A stretch of DNA of 64,000 nt from Heliobacterium mobile. Lineage in GTDB: Bacteria; Bacillota; Desulfitobacteriia; Heliobacteriales; Heliobacteriaceae. Position numbers and translations under genes: made by a program. Position 1 is the stretch's first letter, and the number at the start of each line of letters is the position of its first letter. The notes under the pieces were generated by a model. It was not told the DNA's origin. It saw only the letters and a list, made by a program, of their open reading frames with translations, and made no database searches. The stretch is from assembly GCF_009720735.1 (NCBI RefSeq), contig NZ_WNKU01000016.1:21240-85239 (forward strand). The letters are read 5' to 3'. This document shows, in pieces, positions 26,923-36,185 of this stretch.

Positions 26923-28506
26923 ATGCAAGAGAATCGCATCGCCCGGGCTGCGGCACTGATTATGGTAGTGACCTTGGCCGGGCGTTTTTTCGGTTTTATT
27001 CGGGAGATGTTGACGGCTCGAAACTTCCCTGTTGACCAGGTGGATTCCTATGTGGTCGCCTATACACTGCCGAATATTTTTGGCGTTGCGATGACGGGTG
27101 CTTTTTTAGCCGCTTTCATTCCGATTTTTACGCAACTATTGGTCGATGGGGAAAAGGAACGGGCTTGGCGTCTCGGCTCGACTGTATTAAATGCTGTTTT
27201 CTTGGCCTTTTTTGTGCTTGTCGCTATTGGAATGATCTTCGCCCCGGCTGTGGTCCAACTGATCGCCCCGGGATTCGCAAGTGATCGGATGGAACTAACG
27301 GTGGAACTGATGCGGATCATGTTCCCCACCCTGATCTTTGCCTCGGTTGGTGGAATTACTGCAGGGATTTTGAACTCTTTTAATCATTTTATGCTGCCAT
27401 CGATCGGCCCAACACTCGCTTCTATCACGGCTGTTGGTTTTATTTATTTCCTTGCACCGTCGATGGGAGTGTATAGCCTGGCTTTTGGTGTGCTGGTCGG
27501 CTTGTTCTTTCAACTGGCTGTACAGATTCCTGCCATGCCCCGGAACGGTTTTCGGTATCAGCTGTTGATGGATTTAAAAGAACCGCTGGTGCGAGAGATT
27601 GGGCTTTTGATTGTACCGGTCCTTATCGGTGTCGGAATCGGACAGGTGAACATTTTGATCGACCGGATGTTAGCTTCCGGGCTCCCGGCAGGCAGTATTT
27701 CCGCTTTAAACTTTGCCAACCAGATCATGCAGCTTCCCATGGGGATTTTTGTTCAGGCGATCTCTGTGCCTGTGTTTCCTGCTCTTTCGGCCTTGGCCGC
27801 CAACGGAGATATGGCGGGCTTGCGGCGGACAATGGGGAAGGGGACGAATTATTATACCTTGGTTCTTGTACCGATGACGGTCGGTTTAATGGTCTTATCG
27901 ATTCCGACGGTGCGGATCATTTTTGAACGGGGCGAGTTTACGGCTGAGAATACATTGGCTACGGCCAGTGCCCTTTTCTGGTATTCCCTTGGAATTCTGC
28001 CTTACGCCATGCGGGATTTATATACACGTCTTTTTTATGCCTTGCAGGATACAAGGACGCCCGTTCAGGTCGGCGCCTTTTGTGTGGCGATTCATATTCT
28101 CTTGAATCTCATCTTAATCCGGTTTATGGCTCACGGAGGGTTAGCCCTAGCTACGTCGATTGCGACAGCGCTGAATATGATCATTCTTGGCTGGATTTTG
28201 TGGAAACGTATCGGAGGCTGGCAGGTTAGGCAGGAACTGGCCGTTTTGAAAAAAGCGGCTGTTGCCTCCCTGATCATGGGTTTGATCGTCTTTGAATTGA
28301 ACGGGTACTTATCTCAACATTTATCCCAAATTCCTCATTGGGGTGAACTGTTACAACTGTTCGTCTCCGTGTCGGCCGGTGCGGCTGTGTATGCGGTCCT
28401 TATCTGGTTACTTCGGGTCGAGGAAGTACGCTTCGTAACGGCATACATTTGGGAAAAGTTTCTCACTTTACGAAGAACCTTAGGTTTTGATTCCAATAGG
28501 TCCTGA
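26923..28506 (+). CDS. murJ: MurJ/MviN-family lipid II (lipid-linked glycan) flippase
   Basis: A roughly 527-residue polytopic membrane protein (about 14 TM helices) of the MOP superfamily. The N-terminus ENRIARAAALIMVVTLAGRFFGFIREM-type pattern and the FPTLIFASVGGITAGILNS and LPMGIFVQAISVPVFPALS segments are typical. MurJ flips lipid II across the membrane for peptidoglycan synthesis. A copy inside a glycosyltransferase cluster may instead flip another lipid-linked glycan. The start could be ATG 26923 (GAGAGA 7 nt upstream) or GTG 26908 (AAAAGG 5 nt upstream). A strong bidirectional terminator follows. Confidence 0.88.
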   Translation: MQENRIARAAALIMVVTLAGRFFGFIREMLTARNFPVDQVDSYVVAYTLPNIFGVAMTGAFLAAFIPIFTQLLVDGEKERAWRLGSTVLNAVFLAFFVLVAIGMIFAPAVVQLIAPGFASDRMELTVELMRIMFPTLIFASVGGITAGILNSFNHFMLPSIGPTLASITAVGFIYFLAPSMGVYSLAFGVLVGLFFQLAVQIPAMPRNGFRYQLLMDLKEPLVREIGLLIVPVLIGVGIGQVNILIDRMLASGLPAGSISALNFANQIMQLPMGIFVQAISVPVFPALSALAANGDMAGLRRTMGKGTNYYTLVLVPMTVGLMVLSIPTVRIIFERGEFTAENTLATASALFWYSLGILPYAMRDLYTRLFYALQDTRTPVQVGAFCVAIHILLNLILIRFMAHGGLALATSIATALNMIILGWILWKRIGGWQVRQELAVLKKAAVASLIMGLIVFELNGYLSQHLSQIPHWGELLQLFVSVSAGAAVYAVLIWLLRVEEVRFVTAYIWEKFLTLRRTLGFDSNRS

Positions 28507-28513
28507 ACATAAC

Positions 28514-28562
28514 GAAAGCAAAAAGGCTGTGAAGGAAAAATCCTTCCAGCCTTTTTGCTTTC
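28514..28562. terminator. Bidirectional terminator between murJ and the convergent ligase gene
   Basis: GAAAGCAAAAAGGCTG (28514-28529) pairs perfectly with CAGCCTTTTTGCTTTC (28547-28562). Past one bulged base, GAAGGA/TCCTTC extends the stem to 22 bp with an AAAA loop. Confidence 0.93.
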
Positions 28563-28582
28563 ATGCTGTAGCAGCGATCGAA

Positions 28583-30568
28583 CTAGTTTTTTTCAACGGT
28601 TGGGGCAGACGAACAGTATACCCAGACCAAGGCCGCACAGAGCCAGAAGGAGGCTACCATCAGCGGGACTTCAAAGACGTTTTCGACGGCGTTATGGAGG
28701 ACGACTCCGAAAAGGCCGCAGGCGATGCCGACGGCGATGGGGCGGTAGCGAGGCGGGCCATGGACAGCTGAACCGACGGCGGTGCGTACGGCGGCGACCA
28801 TCAACAGAATGAAGGAGATCAATCCGACGAGGCCTGTTTCGGCGCCGGTTTTCATGTAGTAATTGTCCGTATAAAGCGTTCGGTGAGGGAGTTCTGCTCT
28901 ATGGCGCTCGGCAGCTGCCCCGCCGAAGCGCCCAAAGCCGGCCCCGGTGATGGGATGGGCTTGAAGTTGCTCAAGCGCTAAGCTCCAGCGTTCCAGCCGT
29001 CCGTCTGTCGAAGACTTTTTGAAGTACTCCGGGCTGAGCAAATAGCCGATTCGGTCGGAGACGGAGGGCGATAGGACGGGAAGCAGGATGGCGCCGATGA
29101 GCATCAGCGCGATGAGGCGCCGGTCTTGGAGGAGGCTAAAGAGGATAACGGCTAGCGCCAATCCGAGCCAAGCGCCGCGGGAAAAGCTGAAGAGCAATCC
29201 CAAGGCCATGACGGCGGTAATCCCGAGGTAGAACAGTCGCTGCCAAGGCCTTCCTTGATAGGCGAGGCCTAAGGCGATGGGGGTCGTCAAGACAAGCAGG
29301 CTGCCGAGGATGTTGGGGCTGCCGACGATGGAATAGGCCCGGGTCCGCAGGTCTTCGGCCTGGTCCACCCATCCCGACGGCATCGGTGCGCCGGTCACAT
29401 ACTGATAGACGCCATAAGCGGCGATGCCGGCCCCGACAAAGGTAAAGACAATGATTAGGAGGCTGGCTTGCCCCGGTGAACGGACCAGTTGAACGACCAG
29501 GTAGAACCAGAGCATGTGTTGGATGACGACACGGAGCCCGTCGATGGGAATGGCAAGACTCGGATAGGTGTGGTCGATCAGAAAGAGAAAGAGCATGACC
29601 GAGATAAAGGCGGTGAGGGGGGCTGCGGTAGGATGGGACCGCCAGCGAAAATTCGGCGTTGTGATCCAGTGGACGAAAAGTGACCCTACGATGAGCACCA
29701 TGAGCAGTTCGTCCCACCAGTTCGCGAGGGATGCCGTTTTGAGGCGGAGTAGCCAGTCAATGAAGGGATAGGCGGCCACTCCCCAAAGCCCGATGACTGG
29801 GTGTACGACGATCACCTGAATGATGATCAGGATGAGGGGCAACGCCAAGACAAGGGGGTTGCTGGTTTTTATCCAAAAGTAGGCCAGCAGTGCGCCGAGA
29901 GCGAATAAGAGGAAGTACATCAACGAGGCTGACGCACCGGTGAGTGGCGGGGCGACAGTGAGCTTCTCCCGGTTCTGTGGATACAGTTCCGAAGGTAATA
30001 GGGAGTAGAAAGCTTTCCCTACGGAGGAATCGAGCCAAATCTCGGCCACGGTGGCTAAAGAGTGCCGCCAAAGTGCAAGGAGCACGAAAGCGACGGTGAG
30101 AGCCAGGCCGATTTTTACGGTGATACTATGGGTGTAGAGCAAGCTTAAGGCTAGGCCGAAGAGAAAGGCCAGGCCGGCTTTGGCTAATCCGCCCAGCTGC
30201 CAGCCTTCAGGCTGGGCGAGGTGGGATAAGATGGTACCGAATAGGCTTGCTTTGGAAAGCGTGAGCAGTTTCTCTATGAAGAGAATCCGTATACGGCCGA
30301 AGGGAGCCGCCATTGATTTGCCCAGACGGATCAGAAGAGACGATTCGGCTTGTTTTTCGAACCGTACTTTCGGATCATTGGTGAAAAACTGGCCGATAAG
30401 GCCCAGCCGGGCATGGCGAATGCTTCGTTCCAAGAGGCGACAAAACCGGCTGTTTAGCCAAAGCGATTCCAAAAAAACCAGGATTTTATAGAGAAAAAGA
30501 ATGAATCGAACGACCAAACTGTTGACAATTATTCGTTCAAAGGTTTGAATGGTATTCAGGAGATTCAC
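28583..30568 (-). CDS. O-antigen ligase / Wzy-like polytopic membrane protein
   Basis: A 661-residue protein with about 12 TM helices. The Wzy_C-like part has the family pattern: VGSPNILGSLLVLTTPIALG, LLFSFSRGAWLGLALAV, then a large outer loop with HPITGAGFGRFGG and HRTLYTDNYYMKTGAETGLVG. Members join preassembled glycans to an acceptor or polymerise them on the outer face of the membrane. In a Gram-positive-type cell it would act on a wall or surface polysaccharide. The N-terminal 200 residues are longer than in typical WaaL proteins and hold extra TM segments. It converges on murJ and diverges from the glycosyltransferase at 30639. Confidence 0.85.
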   Translation of the reverse strand: MNLLNTIQTFERIIVNSLVVRFILFLYKILVFLESLWLNSRFCRLLERSIRHARLGLIGQFFTNDPKVRFEKQAESSLLIRLGKSMAAPFGRIRILFIEKLLTLSKASLFGTILSHLAQPEGWQLGGLAKAGLAFLFGLALSLLYTHSITVKIGLALTVAFVLLALWRHSLATVAEIWLDSSVGKAFYSLLPSELYPQNREKLTVAPPLTGASASLMYFLLFALGALLAYFWIKTSNPLVLALPLILIIIQVIVVHPVIGLWGVAAYPFIDWLLRLKTASLANWWDELLMVLIVGSLFVHWITTPNFRWRSHPTAAPLTAFISVMLFLFLIDHTYPSLAIPIDGLRVVIQHMLWFYLVVQLVRSPGQASLLIIVFTFVGAGIAAYGVYQYVTGAPMPSGWVDQAEDLRTRAYSIVGSPNILGSLLVLTTPIALGLAYQGRPWQRLFYLGITAVMALGLLFSFSRGAWLGLALAVILFSLLQDRRLIALMLIGAILLPVLSPSVSDRIGYLLSPEYFKKSSTDGRLERWSLALEQLQAHPITGAGFGRFGGAAAERHRAELPHRTLYTDNYYMKTGAETGLVGLISFILLMVAAVRTAVGSAVHGPPRYRPIAVGIACGLFGVVLHNAVENVFEVPLMVASFWLCAALVWVYCSSAPTVEKN

Positions 30569-30638
30569 CTCCGGACTGTCCGTGTCTTAGATGTATGGTT
30601 AATCGAGGTCATAATCGCAGATAAAGGAATGACTTGTT

Positions 30639-31826
30639 TTGGACATTGTTTGTATCGGCGCTGCCGAGTGGTATGGAATCTGGGCACGGGCACAGCAGTT
30701 GATGGTGCGCCTGGCTCGACGGGGGCACCGAATCGTCTATGTGGAACCGCCGATTACGTACTTAGCGCCGTTGAAGAACCGGGAATTATGGAAAAGCCGG
30801 TGGCCTTCTGCCGGCCGCCTCGAGGAGGTTGAGCCGGGGAGGATCTGGCGGCTTGAGCCGCCGGTCTTCTTGCCGTTCCATGGTATGCGCCGGGGGTTCA
30901 ACCGGATCAACCAGCGCTGGTTGGAAGGGTCGCTCCGGAAGGCCCTTTCCTCTCTAGGAATGGAAAAACCAGTTCTCTGGACTTATCTGCCGGGTTCTTG
31001 TGATCTGCTCACCGGCGGGATCCAATGGCACTACCGGGTGTATGACTGTGTCGATGATCATGCGGCTTTCTCCGGCCTGATCGATCCGGAAGTGATGGAA
31101 ACGATGGAAGCGGAGTTGGCCTGCCAAGCCGACGCAGTCTTTGCTTCGGCTCGTGCACTCCGCGACAAAGTGGCCAAGGTTCGTTCCGACGTGACGCTGG
31201 TGCCCAATGCGGCGGATGTGGAACATTTTCGCCAAGCCTATCAGGGGGGGCGGGAGGACAATCGCCGCGATGGTAACGATGCGTCGCCTCAGCATGTACT
31301 GCCCATGCCTGCCGATTTTCCCCGTCAATTCCGTCATGTGATCGGTTTCGTCGGTGGAATCGGCGATTGGATCGATATTGAGTTGCTGACGAGCCTGGCC
31401 CGATCACAGGAGGACTGGGCCTTGGTGCTGATTGGGCCTGTGGAGACAGACGTTAGGATTTTACAGGAATTATCAAATGTATTTTTTCTGGGCCGAAAGC
31501 CGTACGCGGCGTTACCTGCTTATATCCAAGGGTTTGATGTTTGCTTGTCCCCTTTTCGCATCAACACATTGACGTTGAGTGTGAACCCGGTGAAGGTTTA
31601 TGAGTACTTAGCCGCTGGAAAGCCCGTTGTTTCTACGGCTCTTCCAGAGGTACTGTCCTTTGCTCCGGTCGTCGAGATAGGGACCGACGAGTCGTCATTT
31701 CTCCGGGCGGTTGAACAGTCGATCCTTACGGACTCTCCGGAGAAACAAGCGGAGCGATTGGCCCTTGCTGAACGGCATTCCTGGGATGCCCGCTTGACAG
31801 ACATGTTACAGAAAATGGGCCAGTGA
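30639..31826 (+). CDS. TuaH-like GT-B glycosyltransferase
   Basis: A 395-residue enzyme. The motifs AEWYGIWARAQQLMVRLARR, YRVYDCVDDHAAFSG, VPNAADVEHFR, IGFVGGIGDWIDIELL and VYEYLAAGKPVVSTALPEV match glycosyltransferases of the teichuronic-acid TuaH type. The start is TTG 30639 with AAAGGA (30623-30628) 10 nt upstream; no ATG fits. Its stop codon (TGA 31824-31826) abuts the stop of the opposite-strand DUF4330 gene with no gap. A role in wall-polysaccharide assembly is inferred from the neighbours. Confidence 0.85.
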   Translation: MDIVCIGAAEWYGIWARAQQLMVRLARRGHRIVYVEPPITYLAPLKNRELWKSRWPSAGRLEEVEPGRIWRLEPPVFLPFHGMRRGFNRINQRWLEGSLRKALSSLGMEKPVLWTYLPGSCDLLTGGIQWHYRVYDCVDDHAAFSGLIDPEVMETMEAELACQADAVFASARALRDKVAKVRSDVTLVPNAADVEHFRQAYQGGREDNRRDGNDASPQHVLPMPADFPRQFRHVIGFVGGIGDWIDIELLTSLARSQEDWALVLIGPVETDVRILQELSNVFFLGRKPYAALPAYIQGFDVCLSPFRINTLTLSVNPVKVYEYLAAGKPVVSTALPEVLSFAPVVEIGTDESSFLRAVEQSILTDSPEKQAERLALAERHSWDARLTDMLQKMGQ

Positions 31827-32324
31827 TCATTGTTGGGGTTTGATGACGGTTACGGTTCCAACTGTGCCTAATAATTGTACCCGTTGGGTCTTGTAATAGT
31901 ATTCTTTTCCGGCTTTGACTTCTTGGCTAGCCACTTTCAAATCTTCTGTGGAGGAGCGGGAGATTCCGCGGACGGTCACGTAGATATCTTTTAAATTGGG
32001 ATCGTCTGTAGATATCAACTGGCCTTGCGCGTTCGGTTGGGCTGTACGGTTCGGAACGATGCGTATCGATTCGACATGGGCTTCTTTCGAATCGACGAGG
32101 GTGCCGGCTGCCAATAAGGGCTCCGACGGGTTGAGCGTGGCCGCAACTTCCGGTGCGACTCTTCGAAATACCGCCTCAAATTGGACTTCTGTTTCGGCTG
32201 TTTTCACGATGTTTTTGGTTTTTGTCGCTAATCCGGCTACCAGTAGTACAACAGTGAGCAAGATAATTAAGTCGAGCGGGTTAATGATACCGAACAAACG
32301 CCCTTTGTCATTGATGAATTTCAC
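31827..32324 (-). CDS. DUF4330-family membrane-anchored protein
   Basis: A 165-residue protein with one N-terminal TM helix (about 17-35, LDLIILLTVVLLVAGLATK) after the cytoplasmic start MKFINDKGRLFGIINP, which is diagnostic for DUF4330. The outer domain is beta-rich (VRGISRSSTEDLKVASQEV, VQLLGTVGTVTVI). Family function is unknown; members tend to sit by surface-glycan genes, as here. GGAGGCATATC precedes the start. The gene is convergent with the TuaH-like glycosyltransferase gene, stop to stop. Confidence 0.85.
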   Translation of the reverse strand: MKFINDKGRLFGIINPLDLIILLTVVLLVAGLATKTKNIVKTAETEVQFEAVFRRVAPEVAATLNPSEPLLAAGTLVDSKEAHVESIRIVPNRTAQPNAQGQLISTDDPNLKDIYVTVRGISRSSTEDLKVASQEVKAGKEYYYKTQRVQLLGTVGTVTVIKPQQ

Positions 32325-32400
32325 AGGTTGATATGCCTCCTCAGTTATCGCTTGTGAACTTATTGCCCATAACTCTTATCGTTTCGACATTCGGGGCAAG

Positions 32401-32425
32401 GTTCCTTTTTTATAAATGAAGGAAC
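32401..32425. promoter_or_regulatory. 7-bp inverted repeat upstream of fabZ
   Basis: GTTCCTT (32401-32407) and AAGGAAC (32419-32425), about 57 nt before the fabZ start. It could be a regulator site; it does not match the FapR operator I know. Confidence 0.25.
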
Positions 32426-32481
32426 ATTAGAAGAAAGAAAAAAATAGTGATTCTCTATTGATGAAAGGAAGATTTGTGCCA

Positions 32482-32922
32482 ATGAGGGAAAATGTGAATT
32501 TATCAGCTCAAGACATTCAGGGGATTCTACCTCACAGACCCCCTTTTTTACTGATTGACAAGGTGATCGAATTGGAAGTGGGAAAATCGGCCGTTGCGCT
32601 GAAAAATGTTACTATCAACGAACCATTTTTCCAAGGCCATTTTCCCGGCCATCCGGTGATGCCTGGTGTGCTGATTCTCGAAGCTATGGCTCAGACCGGA
32701 GCTGTCGCTCTATTAAAAATGCCTGAATATGAGGGGCGGATTGCATTGTTCGCCGGTGTAGACGGGGTGCGTTTCCGCCGACAGGTGATGCCTGGTGATA
32801 CGTTACGGCTTGAGGTGGAGTTGACGGCTCTTCGAAAGAGCATCGGTAAAGGGGTCGGCAAAGCATATGTGGAGGATCAATTGGCATGTGAAGCTGAGTT
32901 GACCTTTGCGATTGCCAAGTAA
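32482..32922 (+). CDS. fabZ: 3-hydroxyacyl-ACP dehydratase FabZ
   Basis: A 146-residue cytoplasmic enzyme that dehydrates (3R)-hydroxyacyl-ACP in fatty-acid elongation. The hot-dog fold motifs are intact: [29 protein letters not shown] with catalytic His53, and ILEAMAQTG with catalytic Glu67. Length and active-site positions match FabZ. The start is ATG 32482, about 12 nt after AAAGGA; the upstream ATGs at 32458 and 32461 lack a ribosome site. It is a lone fatty-acid gene inside an envelope cluster, with no other fab gene adjacent. Confidence 0.95.
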   Translation: MRENVNLSAQDIQGILPHRPPFLLIDKVIELEVGKSAVALKNVTINEPFFQGHFPGHPVMPGVLILEAMAQTGAVALLKMPEYEGRIALFAGVDGVRFRRQVMPGDTLRLEVELTALRKSIGKGVGKAYVEDQLACEAELTFAIAK

Positions 32923-32971
32923 ATATTTATCATACATTTGTTAACATTTGCTGCGGCAATAAAGGTCCCCG

Positions 32972-33000
32972 TTGTATTCACCGGGCGGGTGGAGTAAAAT
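32972..33000 (+). promoter_or_regulatory. Candidate sigma-A promoter for the tagO-like gene
   Basis: TTGTAT (32972-32977), a 17-nt spacer and TAAAAT (32995-33000), about 50 nt before the GTG start. Confidence 0.55.
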
Positions 33001-33052
33001 AACAGTTGGAAATGTCGATTTAGTTTGATTTAGTTTGAAGGAGGCGACCTGG

Positions 33053-34150
33053 GTGTCGATGGCCCTGGCAGCCTGCGCTGCGTTTCTATTCGCCCTCGTA
33101 CTAACCCCTTTGGTGCGCCGACTGGCCTTACGCCTCGGTATTGTCGATATGCCCTCCGGACGCAAGGTTCACCGGGAGCCCATGCCCTATCTGGGCGGAG
33201 TGGCGATCTATGGCGGTTTTGCTGCTGCTATTGCCGTGATGGGTTTTGAGAATTCCGATTTTTTGCGTTCGGAGATCGTCGGGTTGTTGATCGGCGGATT
33301 CATCATCACTCTCGTTGGGGTGATTGATGATGCACGAGATTTGTCGCCAAAATGGAAGCTGGTGGGGCAAATCGTGGCGGCAAGCGTGGTCATACCTTTT
33401 GGATTGTCTGTCGATTTTGTAACGAACCCCTTTTTTGGCCCCTTATTTGGCCCTGACGTGGTTGACTTGGGCTGGCTAAAGGCACCGATTACTGTCATTT
33501 GGATTATTGGCGTCACGAACGCGGTGAATCTGATTGACGGCCTGGATGGCCTGGCTGCGGGGATCGCCTCGATTGCCTCGGTGACGCTGGCTGTGGTAGC
33601 TTGGACACAGGGACAAATTTTGGTCGCCTACTTAGCCTTGATTCTTGCTGCTTCTTCCGTCGGATTTCTGAAATATAATTTTCATCCAGCCCGCATATTT
33701 ATGGGTGATGCAGGGGCTATGTTTTTAGGTTTTGCGTTGGCCTGCCTCTCCATTCTCGGCTTGGCGAAAGTGGCTACAGTCATTTCGGTCTTTATCCCGA
33801 TTTTGATTGTCGGCATTCCGATTCTCGATACCGGGTTTGCCATATTTCGCCGCTATCAGAAGGGACAACCTATTTTTCAGGCGGACAAGGATCATCTGCA
33901 TCACCGGTTATTAGCGTTGGGCTTCTCTCATCCTCAGACAGTGATGATTATTTATGGTATCAATACGGTCTTAGGGGTTACTGCTGTCGTGCTGACAAGC
34001 CTTTCTACCGCTCAGAGTGTCTTTATTCTTATATTGATATCGAGCTTGATTATCGTCACTGCCGATCGGTTGGGTATATTGGGACGTTCTGCGAGCACGT
34101 CGGAAGTGGCCGCTAGCCGGGTCAGCCTAGAGACAGACGACGAGTCGTAG
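33053..34150 (+). CDS. tagO: Undecaprenyl-phosphate N-acetylglucosamine 1-phosphate transferase (TagO/WecA/MraY family)
   Basis: A 365-residue polytopic membrane enzyme (about 10 TM) that starts lipid-linked glycan synthesis by moving a HexNAc-1-phosphate onto undecaprenyl phosphate. Diagnostic motifs: DMPSGRKVHREPMPYLGG, GVIDDARDLSPKWKL, NAVNLIDGLDGLAAGI, HPARIFMGDAGAMFLGF and KDHLHHRLLALG. The start is GTG 33053: AAGGAGG (33038-33044) is 8 nt upstream, and ATG 33059 would be 14 nt away. The symbol follows the Gram-positive wall-teichoic-acid member; WecA-type naming is equally possible. Confidence 0.88.
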   Translation: MSMALAACAAFLFALVLTPLVRRLALRLGIVDMPSGRKVHREPMPYLGGVAIYGGFAAAIAVMGFENSDFLRSEIVGLLIGGFIITLVGVIDDARDLSPKWKLVGQIVAASVVIPFGLSVDFVTNPFFGPLFGPDVVDLGWLKAPITVIWIIGVTNAVNLIDGLDGLAAGIASIASVTLAVVAWTQGQILVAYLALILAASSVGFLKYNFHPARIFMGDAGAMFLGFALACLSILGLAKVATVISVFIPILIVGIPILDTGFAIFRRYQKGQPIFQADKDHLHHRLLALGFSHPQTVMIIYGINTVLGVTAVVLTSLSTAQSVFILILISSLIIVTADRLGILGRSASTSEVAASRVSLETDDES

Positions 34151-34241
34151 TAAGGGCGATTAGGTCAGGCGACATAGGCCATTGGTATAAACACCAGTGG
34201 CTTTTCCTGTTTCAGAAATACATATCCTGGGGGGAGTTCCA

Positions 34242-35102
34242 GTGGAGCATAAGGAATTGTTGGCTGCAGATGAGTCCCTTACAGAAACGAAGGATGAAAT
34301 TGGTCTAGAATCGACCTTTAATTGTGCTGCCCGATCAGACAACTTGTCCGTGATAGAATCGGTACCGGAGACGATGGGTCTTACGGTAGAGGAGCGGGAC
34401 GTACTGCTCGGTGCTTCGGAAGAGCCTACCGGTAGAATCCGGCAGGGCAGAGGCTTCATTCGTCTTTTCTCTGGTGGTATGGCATTGATTGTTGCAGGTT
34501 TTATTATGGGGCAAGTGGTTCTCGCTGTGGCAGACCCGGGTAGTCCCGACGATCCATTGATTACGAAAAGTTTTTTTGAAAAGATTTTAGGTGATAACTC
34601 AGTTCAGGTACACAATCAAATTGTTGCCTTAAACCAGCGGATTGAAACGCTTCAAAAGGCACTAGAGAAGTCCGGTACATCTGTACAACTCCCGCCCATG
34701 CCTGCAAACTATCAAAATACGCCATGGACAGTCGCGCCAAGCATCGCCGGAGCCACGGTGTCGCCTGTGCTGATTAACGGGCCTGTTGACGGTTCTGTGG
34801 CAAATACCAACGCCTCTTCCACCGCCGTGATCGGTTCTGTCAGCGGCGGCGTGACAGGGACAGGGGCCTCAACGGCCGTCTCCAACGGTAAACCACAGGG
34901 AATGGTCAATTCATCGACTGGTGCGAATGTTCGTTACGGCCCAGGTATGGATTACACGGTTGTTTGCGTTGCAGATCATGGGACTCTGTTAACGATTTTG
35001 GAAACCAAGGCCGGATCGGACGGTTCGAAGTGGTACCGAGTCACGCTGCCTGATGGACGTGAAGGATTTATTCGCCAGGATTTGGTGACTCTCAAAAATT
35101 AG
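34242..35102 (+). CDS. Membrane-anchored SH3b-domain protein
   Basis: A 286-residue protein. A cytoplasmic N-terminus (about 80 residues) leads to one TM helix (LFSGGMALIVAGFIMGQVVLAV), a coiled-coil stretch (VALNQRIETLQKALEKSG), a Pro/Ser/Thr-rich linker and a C-terminal bacterial SH3 domain (STGANVRYGPGMDYTVVCV, WYRVTLPDGREGFIRQD). SH3b domains usually bind peptidoglycan. The start is GTG 34242, about 7 nt after GGGGGGAG; earlier in-frame codons lack a ribosome site. It lies downstream of the tagO-like gene and may be a wall-associated accessory factor. Confidence 0.78.
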   Translation: MEHKELLAADESLTETKDEIGLESTFNCAARSDNLSVIESVPETMGLTVEERDVLLGASEEPTGRIRQGRGFIRLFSGGMALIVAGFIMGQVVLAVADPGSPDDPLITKSFFEKILGDNSVQVHNQIVALNQRIETLQKALEKSGTSVQLPPMPANYQNTPWTVAPSIAGATVSPVLINGPVDGSVANTNASSTAVIGSVSGGVTGTGASTAVSNGKPQGMVNSSTGANVRYGPGMDYTVVCVADHGTLLTILETKAGSDGSKWYRVTLPDGREGFIRQDLVTLKN

Positions 35103-35166
35103 GTTTGAACTGCAGGATAGTAGATACGGATAGAAATTCTTTCGGTTGGAAAGGCAGTGTGCTTCT

Positions 35167-36096
35167 TTGAAAGTGCTGGTTACCGGAGGAGCCGGTTTTA
35201 TTGGCTCCCACTTGGTCGACTTGTTGATCGGCCGGGGCGACGATGTAATCATCGTGGATAATTTGTCTACCGGAAAAGAGGAAAATATTCATCCGCAGGC
35301 CCGATTTTTCCTGATGGATGTGACCCAACCGGAGATTCGTGAGGTGGTTCGCCGAGAACGTCCTGACGGAATCGTTCATCTGGCGGCGCAAGTGGACATC
35401 CAGGTGTCGCTCCGTGACCCCTTGTGCGATGCCCAGGTGAATATTCTGGGGACCTTGAACGTTTTGGAAGCTTGCCGGGAGAGTGCGGTCAACCGGGTGA
35501 TCGTCGCTTCGTCGGCAGCGGTCTATGGCGATCCTCTGCGGCTGCCCATTGATGAAGATCATCCCCTCGATCCGGCCAATTGTTACGGTGTCAGCAAGCA
35601 TACGCCCGAGCATTATTTACAGGTCTACCGCCGCCTTTTTGGAATTACTGGCGTGGCGCTGCGCTTTGCCAATGTCTATGGCCCGCGGCAAGACGCGAAC
35701 GGCGAGGGCGGAGTCGTGGCCATTTTTTGCGACCGCCTCGGTAGAGGGGAAGCGCCTTCGATCTTTGGTGACGGCGAGCAGACCCGGGATTTTGTCTATG
35801 TAGGCGATGTGGCCGAGGCGATCGTCGCGGTGCTTGAGGCGGACACCGAGCGGATTTCAGAAAGCGTCTACAACGTAGGCACCAGTCATCCGCTGACGGT
35901 GAACGAGCTCTTTCGAACCCTTTGTGAGGCCACTGGGGCTCAGTTGAATCCTCGGTATCTGCCGCCGCGTCCCGGCGATATTCTACACAGCTATTTGGAT
36001 AACCGCCGGCTGTATGAGGCCCTCGGTTGGGTACCTAGAACTGCGCTGAGAGCGGGCTTGGAACAGACCATGGCTTTCTGGAGAAAGGACAAGTAG
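35167..36096 (+). CDS. NAD-dependent sugar-nucleotide epimerase/dehydratase (UDP-glucose 4-epimerase-like)
   Basis: A 309-residue extended short-chain dehydrogenase. The Rossmann motif GGAGFIGS is at the N-terminus, SSAAVYGDP carries the catalytic Ser region, and CYGVSKHTPEHYLQ gives the YxxxK pair. NVGTSHPLTVNELF and the RPGDILHSYLDNR tail are typical of GalE-like enzymes. It likely supplies an epimerised UDP-sugar for the nearby glycosyltransferases; the exact substrate is not readable. The start is TTG 35167, the first in-frame start after GGAAAGG. A terminator follows. Confidence 0.87.
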   Translation: MKVLVTGGAGFIGSHLVDLLIGRGDDVIIVDNLSTGKEENIHPQARFFLMDVTQPEIREVVRRERPDGIVHLAAQVDIQVSLRDPLCDAQVNILGTLNVLEACRESAVNRVIVASSAAVYGDPLRLPIDEDHPLDPANCYGVSKHTPEHYLQVYRRLFGITGVALRFANVYGPRQDANGEGGVVAIFCDRLGRGEAPSIFGDGEQTRDFVYVGDVAEAIVAVLEADTERISESVYNVGTSHPLTVNELFRTLCEATGAQLNPRYLPPRPGDILHSYLDNRRLYEALGWVPRTALRAGLEQTMAFWRKDK

Positions 36097-36161
36097 TTGA
36101 ACAGAAGCAATGGGACGTAACGCACCTTGGCGGTTCTTATCAAGCATAACTTTTTTGACGT

Positions 36162-36185
36162 AGCCGCTGCGAAGCGGCTTTTTCT
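36162..36185 (+). terminator. Rho-independent terminator after the epimerase gene
   Basis: AGCCGCT (36162-36168), loop GCGA, AGCGGCT (36173-36179), then a T-run. It lies 65 nt after the stop. Confidence 0.8.
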
